From Tetmemena sp. SeJ-2015 (Eukaryota > Ciliophora > Spirotrichea > Sporadotrichida > Oxytrichidae): a DNA stretch of 64,000 nucleotides. The stretch is from the NCBI GenBank assembly GCA_027382625.1, contig JAJKFJ010022767.1:1-64000 (forward strand), in the 5' to 3' direction. Of this stretch, positions 1 through 10,053 are shown piece by piece. The notes below the pieces were generated by a model. That model saw only the letters and a list, made by a program, of their open reading frames with translations. It did no database searches and had not been told where the DNA came from. Position 1 is the first letter of the stretch. Every line of letters starts with the position of its first letter. A program made the position numbers and the translations under genes.

Positions 1-198
1 ATATTTTCTTCCAACTCATACATTTCAAATGATATTTATCTTGATAGAAGTTATTTTAAAAATTTAAAATTTAAAAATAAAAAATTTAAATTTAAATTAA
101 AATTTAAACATTTTTTTTTTAAATTTTTAATTTTTTTTTTAAAAAAAATTATCGCCTAAAATATTTTTTTTATCATGATCTAAAAAATTACACTTGAG

Positions 199-384
199 GA
201 ATATATCCCTTATTCTATTTGGCTTTATGAATCACACTATATAAATAACTTTGCATACTAAGGAGGAGTTCTATCAATTGAAAGTGGCGACATGTATGCT
301 ACTAGTGTTTAGCTTATCAACAATACTGCGTTTATTGGAGGAGTATTTTCTATCGAAAACCCCATTCAAAACCTCATAATATGA
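199..384 (+). CDS. Beta-helix repeat protein, exon-like island 1
   Basis: A stretch open when TAA/TAG are read as Gln contains two consecutive repeats: INNFAYQGGVLSI and INNTAFIGGVFSI. This N-N-x-[AS]-x-x-GG-[VA]-x-x pattern is the signature of right-handed parallel beta-helix surface proteins, in which each repeat is one coil. The frame reaches TGA at 382-384, which may be the true end or may lie past a splice or excision point. The same motif family recurs on the same strand at about 6.3, 8.2, 9.5, 20.3 and 22.7 kb, so I infer fragments of one large gene or of several paralogues. No start codon or signal peptide can be assigned. Confidence 0.5.
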
Positions 385-1344
385 TAAGAAAGTGAAAATA
401 AGTTGTGTATAATTAATTTCTTTATTAATACTTAAAATCATGCAAAATTTTTAAAACCTAAACAGGCAATCAAAAAGTCTTCTGGGAAGGTGACCTTAAA
501 GTCTGTCTCATTTTCTCTGAAATTTTATCCCTTTTAAAGTGTTCCTCTATCTAAAAACTGAGTGTTGGGTTTCATGGGTTTGTTTAAATTATTATTTGTT
601 TACTAATTTTTAAAAAAGGTTCTGATATTTGTCTTTCTTAAAATGTCTTGTTGCAAATTTATTTCATCATTTTCCTGAATCTAGCCACTAATTGAAATGA
701 GATGGAGGGGAACCCGGAGGTTGCCTTTTTTTTTCCCCAAAAAGGGAAACAACTCTCAAATTGCCAGAACAAAAGGGTTTTTTCTTTGGCGTCCTTGTTT
801 CTGTACGTGCAGAGCCCTCAAAGAGATCATTAAAAGATGCCCCAAGGAAGGGGTTTCCTAATAGAGGGGGGAACGCCCCCAAAAAACCCAAGGGAATTTT
901 ATCACCCGACGAAGGGTTTGAGCGCTTCAGAAGTTTCCTTTTTTTAGTAAGTTTTAGGTTTAATTGTAGAAAAAACCGGGCACTGGCATCTACTTAATGA
1001 AGGAGAGAGAAAAGGTTTTTAGAGCACGGAAGAAAAATACGCATCGAGGTTAGAAAAGCGCCCTATCATTTATACAAACTTAGGGGGGGACGAGGTTTGA
1101 CTAGTGGGGGGAGGTTGAAAAATGGGGGAAGCTAGGCCCTCGGGCCCCCAACAGAAGAGGGGAAAGGGAAACCTCTTAAGAATCCTTTTTCCCAAAAAGA
1201 AAAAGGGATTTAATTTCATTAATTTAAAGGGGCTTAAATATTTTTCCAAAATATTCACTCTTTTTATCTCGCACTTTGTTTTTTTCTTTTTTCCCACTCT
1301 CTTCCCAACTACTCACTTTTTAAATCCTTTATGGGTTAAGTTAA
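385..1344. other. No supported gene; suspect homopolymer-rich sequence
   Basis: The first 300 bases are plain AT-rich spacer. From about 690 to 1,340 the sequence becomes G/C-richer but is made of stretched homopolymers (runs of g, c, t and a side by side). Open frames here (for example 761-997 and 1122-1355) give low-complexity Lys/Phe/Pro/Gly peptides without domain character. I read this as poor consensus or degenerate sequence, not as genes. Confidence 0.5.
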
Positions 1345-1734
1345 TCATGCTTTAAAGTGATAGAGCAGCAGTTCTTATAGTGTCCCTTAACTAAGTTCCA
1401 GTAAAACTAAATCCCGTTGAACTCTGGCGAGTATGGAACATTAAAAACAGGAGTGATTTTTCAACTCAGCGAAATGCCTTCTTCGTTTCCCTTTGTCTTG
1501 TGTCGCTGAGGTTGTCAACGAGAAAAAAAGATCTCCCGTCTGGGATCTTCTCTCTGAGCTTTTTAAAAGGAACGCAACATACTGCCCCGCTTGATAAAAC
1601 GAGGTTTTAAGGACATAAGCTTCTAACCCTGATTCTTCGCTGTTTCCCTGCAAGTAACGCACTTGTAGTTATATTTATTTTCTCTCGTAAACTTCTATTT
1701 TAAATCGTGCTTCTTGACCCCAACTCTTTTTCAT
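1345..1734 (-). CDS. Hypothetical protein, 129 residues
   Basis: With TAA/TAG as Gln there is an uninterrupted frame from ATG (complement of 1732-1734; MKKSWGQEARFKIEV...) to TGA (complement of 1345-1347). Composition is balanced and protein-like, with a basic stretch (DKGKRRRHF) in the second half and a Leu-rich tail (LVLLELSQGTLQELLLYHFK). No signal peptide, membrane segment or known domain is visible. The region is clearly richer in G+C than the flanking DNA, as expected for a retained coding segment. It is divergent from the ORF starting at 1964, with about 230 bp between them that could hold both promoters. Function unknown. Confidence 0.5.
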
Positions 1735-1963
1735 AAAAGGTGTTGTTGTGAAAAAGTTTTGTCAGCAAAATACAAATTTCCCGGCTATCCCTAAAAACCC
1801 CTGAGCATTTAAAATATATTTCAGTTTAATTAAAAATAAAAGGGCTTAGTGAATCTTAACGCGCTTCACTCAAACCCAAAATTTTTTGTACTTTAGGGCC
1901 TTTTCAACGATAGATTTTTTGCTACAGTTACGGAAAAATTTTTGAGAAAAGGGAAAACTATCT

Positions 1964-2233
1964 ATGGAAGATTTTGGGGGCTACTCCAAACTGAAGTGGC
2001 TTAGTGGCGAAGGGGTTTTGAGGGTCAATCAAAAAATTGATGTTTCACATCTTGAAACTTAGAAATGCGATGAGGAACAGCTGGGAACTCCTAAATTTCT
2101 CATCTTTTTAAACCCAAAAACGGGGAGTATAGTGCCCGCTGGTTTCTCAGTGACTGCATTTATACATTAGAGTCTAAATGAAACTGCGAATTGGATGGAT
2201 CATGTTATTATTTTTGAGTAATTTCGCATTTGA
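1964..2233 (+). CDS. Hypothetical protein, 89 residues
   Basis: The frame opens at ATG 1964 (MEDFGGYSKLKWLSGEG...), passes two in-frame TAG and one TAA codon read as Gln, and ends at TGA 2231-2233. The sequence is of ordinary globular composition (FLIFLNPKTGSIVPAGFSV near the middle, ending VIIFEQFRI). An in-frame TGA lies just upstream of the ATG, supporting either this start or a splice or excision boundary. It is transcribed away from the 1345-1734 gene. I do not recognise a family. It could be a complete small gene or the last exon of a longer one. Confidence 0.45.
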
Positions 2234-3907
2234 GTCTATTAAATAGAAATTAATTATATACAATTTATTATATCTTTCTTATAATATTGCTAAATTATAA
2301 AAAAATAATAGAAATTAAATAATAAATAGTTAGCAAGACTTCCACAGTTGAACTTTTTGGGTTTAATATTTCTGTTCACTAAATTTATTTTAATGACTTA
2401 TTTATTTTTTAATTTTTAAAAATTTAAAAAATATTTAATTAGAATTAATTAAAAACGGGTATCAATGGAAAGCTTTTTAAAAAGTTATAGTAGTTTCCTC
2501 TCTTGACTATTACTCATTTATTAACTTTTGTGACAGGAACAAAAATAAGTAAAATTTGTTTAATTAATGTTTTATTGAGGTTTAGAGATTTCTTTAATTT
2601 TTTTATCTTAGAAAAATTTTAAAAATAAAGTCATGGGCGGTGGGCTTTCCCCGGTGACGTGGGGGAACTGATCAAGGGGGTTACGCCCGTTAATTACTTT
2701 AAAAACGATTTAAATATTTATGCCCGTTAGGGGTTCTTAATTCCCTTAACTATATATATAAGAATAAAGTCATAATAATTTTTAATTCTATTTCAACCTA
2801 ACTTAAATTTTCCTAAAATCACATTTTTACCTGAAAGTTGATTGACTACCGAATTTAAGAAGCTCATTGAATCTTGAATAACGAAAACCGAAATCTTTTA
2901 TTTAATTTAAAGTTCCATAAATTAATTCAATTTTATTATATTATTGGGGTATTGATTTGGGGAAGTTAGTTGTTCCAGGTTGAAGCACAAAATATTACAT
3001 CATATTTATGTATTTTAGAAAAAAAGTTCTTATATTAATTATAATTTTTATAATCAGTTAGATTTGAATTGGAAATTATTTTTATAACTTGATATTTTAA
3101 ATTGATTAAAATTAAATTCTAAATATTTAATTTCACATTAAATTCGGATAACTAACTTTAGAAGAGAAATGGTTTTTAACTAATCTAAATATGATACGAA
3201 CTTCTTAAAAAGAAGTAAAAAAAAATTTTTAAGCCTTTGATTCATTTAATTTTAAAATAATTTTTTTTCTTCTAAATTTTAATTTTTCACAAATGAAAAT
3301 TTATAATTAAATTTTAATTTTTTTAATTTTAAAAAAAAAAATTCTTTTAAAAATAACTCTCTACCAAAGGGGGTTTTATACATGTCGGGATACTCTAAAA
3401 TAAATTAAATAAATCAAAAGGTTTTGTTTTAAAAGGGGGCGAAAATTCCTTTCAAATAATAAATGTTTAAAAATTTTTTTAATTTACAGAAATTTTAAAA
3501 AACCCGATAATTTAATAAATTTTATTTAATGAGTAAAAAACGCTCAAAATTTAAATATTCAAAATATAAAAATCAAATTTACAAAAAAAAATAAAGAGAG
3601 ACTGAACTAATTCATTCAAAGAATAGATTACTCATGCAAGAAAAGAAATATATATGATAATTATGACAAATCAAAAAGAAAATCAATAGATCTTAAGAAT
3701 TATTTACTAATTTTTTTCTTTCTTTTTTTTTTTTTAAAAAAAAAAATTTTCTTTGATTAAAAAGTTTAAAAAAGTCTTAAAAAAAAATACTTAAATGTTT
3801 AAAAAGAAATTAAAAAAATTAATGTATAAAATTTAGGGAAAAGTCTTGAGATATAAAAGATTTGATGGGAGCTTCTCAATTTAAACTCTCATTTTTGTTT
3901 AGATACT
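2234..3907. other. AT-rich spacer
   Basis: Long A/T runs with a short G/C-rich patch at about 2636-2725 that has the same stretched-homopolymer look as 690-1340. I see no coding segment, RNA gene or repeat. Confidence 0.5.
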
Positions 3908-4283
3908 ATTCTTACAATCAGGGTGGTAGTCAAAATTTAAATGTACGTTAGATTCGCGACGATGAGCTTGCTGATGGCGTGACTGGAAATGCTTGGCGGT
4001 TGGAAATAATATTTCTATTCTAGGTGGAATTTAATTGGAAAGGAGAATTAATTAAAAGTACGCCATCATTAAATTAAAAACATCAAATTAGCAAATAATT
4101 AGTCTGGAATATTGGAATTTTTTTCCAATTTTTGGGAAACTGGAATATTCTAGTGGCAAATAGAAGGAAACAATCAGAATCGGGCCAGGAATACTTAAGA
4201 GATGTCCGTAATTAGGGCGTAGAAATATTCCAATAGTCTAAAGTGATTAGACTCGGAAGTGAGATATATAAAAGAGGGTGTGA
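3908..4283 (+). repeat. Left terminal inverted repeat of element 1
   Basis: It matches the complement of 5750-6134 almost base for base, including the stretch gattcgcgacgatgagcttg. The inner half is rich in ggaatatt/aatattcc units. The inner end carries a TATA-like box facing the central gene. Confidence 0.85.
4265..4274 (+). promoter_or_regulatory. TATA-like box in the left TIR
   Basis: TATATAAAAG lies 81 bp before the first usable ATG (4355) of the central gene. Because it is in the inverted repeat, an identical box faces inward from the right arm (complement of 5759-5768), so each TIR may carry its own promoter. Position and sequence are suggestive only. Confidence 0.35.
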
Positions 4284-4354
4284 ATATTCAATTATTATTT
4301 AAAACATCGGTGACTCTAGAAAATGAAATAACATTCCAATCTCAACAAAATAAT

Positions 4355-5680
4355 ATGCAACCTATAAAAGAACACAAAAAGAAAGATCCTAAGTCCTACC
4401 ACAGAAGAACCCTTCTTCAATCATTAGTATGGTCCGACCCCAGACCAAGCTTTGTAGCTTTAAGATCAGCTATAAAACAAATTTGAAGAGATTGAGCAGC
4501 CCCCGATATTCGAAACCACTGGGAAAAGCGAGTTCTTGGTGATCCTTCTGAAATAGAGCTCCTTTGGCGAAGCAAGTAAACTTTCTCAATATTAACTACG
4601 CAGGAAGAAAGTATTTGGACGAGTTGGGGATTTGCACGGGTATCAGCCCAGCAATCTTTCAAAGGCAATCAAGAAAAATGGCCCTGCGAAAAGCTTGTTG
4701 GAACTGCGGAGCGCATTCAAAGGAGTTTGAGTGCAAATAGAAGAGTCCAGCTTTGAGGGGTAAATAAATATAGCAGGGAGGAAAAGGAAAGCGATTAAAT
4801 TTGCCAGAAAGTAATTCAGCTCATTGAGAAGGCAAAGTCTTCAGTTACCGGATTTTCAATAGAAATATGGGCGACTCTGTCACGAGTGAGATGCTGACTG
4901 ACCGCAGAAGGAAGCTAGAAAGTTTTTAGGCTCTTTAAAAACGCAGGTGTCATCAAACAACAGAAAGGGACCACATCGACGCTGGTGATGTACTTGGGGA
5001 AAAAATGAATTTGGAGCCCGCCAGAAAAAAACAGCCAAATTTTTTTCGGGTGAAATGATCCGCCATTTTTCCCGCTTAGAGATGCGTTTGGGCGCCATTT
5101 ACGACATCATCATCTTGCAGAGTGATCCAAAAAGAAATGTGTCTGGCTTCACGGCCTCAATGGGACTGGCAAAAGTTCCCTAGCAAGACTCTCGAATAGA
5201 TCTTCCAGTCAGAGAGATTAGAGGAAGTGGATGACAACTTCTGCCTGGAAGAAATCGGAGGGATTACTTTCCCCCTCTGCCCTATTGGACGAAATCAACT
5301 GCCCGATCTTCTTCAGAAAAAAGAGCCTGGCAAAGATGAAGCGGTTCCTCGAGGGCTCAGGATTTGTACTAAAGTGAAGCACGGGGGGAAACAGGGAAGC
5401 GATTTGGGGCTGCTCTACTTTGATCACCTCAAAAGAGACACCTTTAGAACATGATGAGCTGGACAGAGGTGCGTTTTTGGCTGAGTTAGATTTGTGGAGA
5501 TGCAAGAAGAAGAACTACACCCCGAAGACTTTCCCTTTGAACGCGGATCAACTCGCACTATACTTTGAGCAGAACTTATTGAGGATGGGAGGATAGGCTG
5601 GTGTAGGAGAAGAAATTGATGAGCTCATAGACACCTGCACACAAGACTTCACGCTAATTGACAAGGGAAACTTCTTATGA
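4355..5680 (+). pseudogene. SF3-type replication helicase (Rep-like), broken
   Basis: The C-terminal half, from about 5150 to TGA 5678-5680, stays in one frame apart from one internal TGA (5375-5377). It shows helicase motifs in order: Walker A GLNGTGKSS, Walker B LLDEINCPIFF, then KRFLEGSGFV and motif C WGCSTLITSKE, followed by ELDRGAF. Spacing and order match superfamily 3 helicases of the type found in rolling-circle Rep proteins; that assignment is inference. The N-terminal half (4355-5150) is fragmented by frame changes, yet parts align to element 2 (KKDPKSYH; FLVILLKQSSFG). I cannot find a convincing HUH endonuclease motif, so a full Rep domain is not shown. Nonfunctional as written. 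Confidence 0.6.
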
Positions 5681-5749
5681 CAATCAATGAGAATGTATGA
5701 TCGCTAATGCAAATAAGTATCCCCTAAGTAATTTATTAACATATTAAAA

Positions 5750-6134
5750 TCACACCCTCTTTTATATATCTCACTTTCGAGTTTAATCACTTTAGACTAT
5801 TGGAATATTTCTACGCCCTAATTACGGACATCTCTTAAGTATTCCTGGCCCGATTCTGATTGTTTCCTTCTATTTGCCACTAGAATATTCCAGTTTCCCA
5901 AAAATTGGAATATTCCAATATTCCAATATTCCAGACTAATTATTTGCTAATTTGATGTTTTTAATTTAATGATGGCGTATTTTAATTAATTCTCCTTTCC
6001 CAAATTTAAAATTTCCCCCTAGAATAGAAATATTATTTCCAACCGCCAAGCATTTCCAGTCACGCCCTCAGCAAGCTCATCGTCGCGAATCTAACGTACA
6101 TTTAAATTTTGACTACCACCCTGATTGTAAGAAT
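5750..6134 (-). repeat. Right terminal inverted repeat of element 1
   Basis: Inverted copy of 3908-4283. Small differences include a few extra bases around 5905-5930, where aatattcc units are duplicated in tandem, and a poly-T/poly-C difference near 6000. Confidence 0.85.
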
Positions 6135-6238
6135 ATTATGAATTTATTGATATAATTATTTAGAGAAAATAAATGCCTACATATAAAAATGATTAAATGC
6201 AATCAAATTAAAACTAAAAACAATAATTCTATGAATTT

Positions 6239-6400
6239 TTTTTCACTTTTGGAGGAACATTCTACATTGAAACTGAATAGATAGATTTTTAAATGAAGTA
6301 TGCTGAAATCCAAAGTTCTAAGGCAGAGTTATATGGAGGTTTTATCTATATCTATTACTGTTTGCGAATAAAGGGTGTATATTTATGTTTGCAAGTGAAT
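6239..6400 (+). CDS. Beta-helix repeat protein, exon-like island 2
   Basis: The open frame reads FGGTFYIETEQIDFQ and then AELYGGFIYI, two GG-[TF]-[FI]-Y coils separated by about 20 residues. This is the same pattern as 199-384 and 22575-23002, on the same strand. It lies just downstream of element 1. Boundaries are approximate because neither splice nor excision sites can be fixed. Confidence 0.45.
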
Positions 6401-8137
6401 TACTTCCAACATAATCTTAATTTATAATTAAATCATCTTAAAAATATCATAAGTTATATTTATGATTAAACTCTCAAGCTTTAGTTAGCTTTTAGTCATT
6501 TAAAAATTTAGGTTTATAGTTATAAAAAAATCTCAATACTGCTGAATAGACACGATTATTAATCGCGCACCTATTTGATCGTCATGATGGCTTTTAATTT
6601 ATTTATATCAGTTATTTGCACCTTACAATTAATTGAAAGGATTTTTTTAAATTTCCCCCATGCCCCTTTTTATAATTTTTTTAAATTTAATTAAAAAATT
6701 TTTAAATAAATTCCTTTTTTAAAATTTTTATTACCCTGAATGATATTATCATAAAATACCTTTAAGCAACTGAGTGCTAAAGTTGGAGCTTTGTCTTACT
6801 CGAATAGCTTTACATCTCCTGATTTAAGTTTTGATGATAGCCGCAGTTTATAAAGCATAGAATTTATATATTTATAATTTTTTGGAAGAGATCAATATCG
6901 ATTGCCAAAATGAAGATATTTAAATCAGTTAATTCTAATTCTTCTTAATTTATTTTTATAAGATATTTCGAATTTAGTCACATCATAGAGCTCATAAAAT
7001 TATTTACCTAAAATATTTTAGTTATTTTTGTCACTGTTTTATAATAAAGGTACCTTTAACTAGTTAAAGAAGTAAGAAAATAACTTAATTTTTATTGTAA
7101 ATTGTGTTAGAATTTATTTAAGAAAATTTAATCATTGAATATTATTCTCTTTTAAGACTGAGAAATTAAGAAATTTAAAAATTAAATTCAAAATTAGAAC
7201 TTATCGGATATTTGCTGTATTTTCATGATGAACTTTATGTTTTTACTAGCTTATCTAAATTTTTAATGATCTTTCCACTTAATAATTTGGAACAGCATTT
7301 TTATAAGCCATTTTGAGATTTTCATAAGAGTATTTACTTTGCGACATTGTAAATGATTCCAATAAATAATTTTAAATTTTCCAAATTAAATTCATTTTGC
7401 TCTTTTTATAGCATTTGGTTTTTTAAAAAAAGAAAAATAATTTAAAAGATGCTACTTAAAAAGAAATCATTTATATAATTAGTTAATTTTAAATTAAAAT
7501 TGTTTTTTTGGGTTTTAATTAAAAAATTTTAAATTTTAATTTTAATTTAAAATTTTTTGAATTTTTCCTTAATAATTTAAATTTAAAAAAAATTTTTAAT
7601 TTAATAATTTTTTATTTGAAAATTTTAAGCAATAATCAAACTAAAAATTAGTTTAATTAAAAAGTTTAAAAATTTTAAATCCTCTCTAATTTAAAAAAAA
7701 TTTCTTTTAAGAAATATTTATTTTTTTAAAAATTTTTAAAAAAAGTTTTTGAAAAATAAATTTTTTTAAAAAAATTAATTTTTTAATTTTTTTTAAAGAT
7801 TTTTGGGGAAAATTTTTTTTAAGGGGAATTTTAAAATTTGAAATTTTATTTCCTTTTCCAAAAAATTTTTTTTTTTAAAAAATTATTTTTAAAAATTTAA
7901 AAATTTTTTTATTAATATTTTTTTTATAATTCTGTTTCCATTTCCAACTGCCATTGTAAGTCCGGACTTCCGTTGATTTATGTTACAGTTTTTATTAAAT
8001 AAAAAACTAAATTAAATAAATATATTGAGTAATAAAGTATTTAGAATCTAATATTATAATTTAAAAACAAAAACTATAAATTAATCATATTTTATAATTA
8101 TAAAAATATAAAATTATTGTCATTACTTTAAATATAT
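6401..8137. other. AT-rich spacer
   Basis: Nothing gene-like seen. 7360-7930 is almost entirely A/T homopolymers and looks like low-complexity or poor consensus sequence. Confidence 0.5.
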
Positions 8138-8235
8138 GTAGCCAATTCTTTATGGACTATTATTGGATGGAGTAGTTTTACTAATAATTCTGCAATTCAA
8201 GGAGGAGTTTTGAGAGCCTCTTAATCGGAACTTAA
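8138..8235 (+). CDS. Beta-helix repeat protein, exon-like island 3
   Basis: Short open stretch containing WSSFTNNSAIQGGVLRAS, an exact fit to the F-x-N-N-S-A-x-x-GG-V coil motif. It is too short to stand alone. I infer it to be another segment of the beta-helix gene spread over the first 23 kb. Confidence 0.4.
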
Positions 8236-9413
8236 AATATTGGTAACAATTTTTTTAATAATTATTATCTTAGTTAATTAAAAAAAAATTATTGGCTGTT
8301 TATAAGGAATAAGATCTGAAAATCTTTTTTTTTGGGGGGGTTAATTTTGTTTTGGTTTATTTTTTTCCCAAATAATTTTTTTTAAGGTTCAAAAAAAATT
8401 TGGAAATTTTAAAAATTTAAAATTTAATTTACTGAAAAAAATTTTTTAAAAAGGGAAAATGCGTTTCCTTTTTGCTGAAAAAATGAGAAAATTTTTTCAG
8501 AGTTTATTAAAAATAAGTAAAAACGTCATTAGTCTTTGAATACTTTTTTAAAAAAAACCAATAAAATTTTTAAAATTAATTTTATTAAAAATTGGGTTTT
8601 TAATAAAATTTTCAAATTTTTAAATTTTCTTCCCTTCTTTTAAAAAATTTTTTAGGGGATTCTTTATTCAAAACCTTAAAAAAAATATTTTTTTTAAACT
8701 CTTACAAAAATAAAATATTTATTTTAACGAATTCGATAAATTAAAGATAACTATAAGAAAGACTGTTTCAATCACTCTGATTAGCCACATTGTAAATAAT
8801 TCGGAGCCTCCTTTTTATTTTAGTTAGGATATGTGTTAATATATTACCCTTAACTTCTTCTTAATCCAAAATCTATTTTTTGGATTAAAGATTCTTGCTA
8901 TTAGTTTTTCTAAACTTAAAATTATAGTCCTATGAAGTCTTGCACTTGAGGCAAGCTTTTTTTATTAATAAATTATGTAAATTATAATTTCTTAAATTAA
9001 TAAATTTACGTAAAGTATATTTGAGCGTGCGCTACCAATGATCTAAGAATATTTCATCATTTATATTTATGAATTCAGAGAATCAGTAGATTAAAGATTA
9101 TAGAGTTGTCAAGCAGCGAGGTTGTAATTTAAATCTTCTTTGAATGTAATTATTGCTGGTATATTATAAATTCATAGAGGATCCTGGATTAATTTATTTT
9201 TAAGGCATTTTTTAATCATTTTAAAAGAATGAATGCTATAAAGAGGTTTATCTTATTCATTATAAAATATTTAAACTACCGATAAAATAAATTTTTTTAA
9301 TTCAATTCTTTCTGATGATAAAATCAAATTTTCAAGTAATATAATTAGAGTGCATAGCTTAAGGCATTAAATTTAAATAAATTAAAGCTTAGGCTTAAAT
9401 TTTAATTCAGAAC
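8236..9413. other. AT-rich spacer
   Basis: No supported feature. 8325-8480 and 8540-8700 carry stretched A, T and G runs of doubtful quality. Confidence 0.5.
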
Positions 9414-9560
9414 TGGATTCTCGATCTGTATTTTATGATTGTACTCTTATAAACAATTTAGCCTCAAACAATGGAGGAGTTTATATAATAAAAATAATAG
9501 GAGTGTTTTTCTTATAGGCATCTTATGTGGACATAGCTTTATTAATAAATTATTTTTATC
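9414..9560 (+). CDS. Beta-helix repeat protein, exon-like island 4
   Basis: The open frame reads DSRSVFYDCTLINNLASNN directly followed by GGVYIIK, then a hydrophobic run. The C-x-[FL]-I-N-N-x-A-x-x-x-GG-V-Y pattern is the beta-helix coil. TAG is read as Gln once in this stretch. Ends are approximate. Confidence 0.45.
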
Positions 9561-10053
9561 TATGAATTCAAAAAATTATGGGTAAAAGTGAAAACCTATT
9601 TGGCTCGGATACGAATACATTTTCGAGAGTTGTTAAAAATAGAGATTCCTAAAAGAGCCCATATGCTTTTATATTAACTTACACCTCCTAACAAATTATT
9701 TTTTCTCTTAGACTGAATTCGAATTTGTAATAATTTCATTTCTACCTACTCACTCTATAATTATTCTGACATTTTTTCATCAACATGTGACAATGGTGAG
9801 AAAGTTCTTAATTTTTATTAGGAATGTCGTTATCTATTATCCTTAGGATTTCTGTCTAATAGAATTCATAAGTTTATGGATTTTCATATGGTGATTGATT
9901 TTGTAAAAAGAATAATTTAAAAAAATTGAAAAAAATTTAAATTTAAAAAAATTTTTCAGAAATAAAAATTTAAATTTAAATTTTTTTTGGGAAAACAATT
10001 AGTTTTAATTTTAATTTTATTTCTTCCCCCCCTTTTTCAATTTTCCGACTTTA

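Larger units (their letters stand above)
3908..6134. mobile_element. Long-TIR element 1 with SF3-helicase gene
   Basis: A 2.2-kb unit is bounded by inverted repeats of about 380 bp: 3908-4283 and 5750-6134. The tips read ATTCTTACAATCAGGGTGG on the left and its complement on the right. The centre carries one rightward pseudogene with P-loop helicase motifs. The element at 33717-35845 has the same architecture, nearly the same tip (AGGGTGGTAGTCAAAA), a shared subterminal motif (CCAATAGTCTA) and a homologous gene, so the two define a family. No clear target-site duplication is visible. It sits between beta-helix islands, consistent with a germline-limited insertion. Confidence 0.75.

Noticed and set aside
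761..1355. Open frames at 761-997 and 1122-1355
   Set aside because: They translate homopolymer-stretched sequence into Pro/Lys/Phe-rich peptides without motifs; the underlying sequence is suspect.
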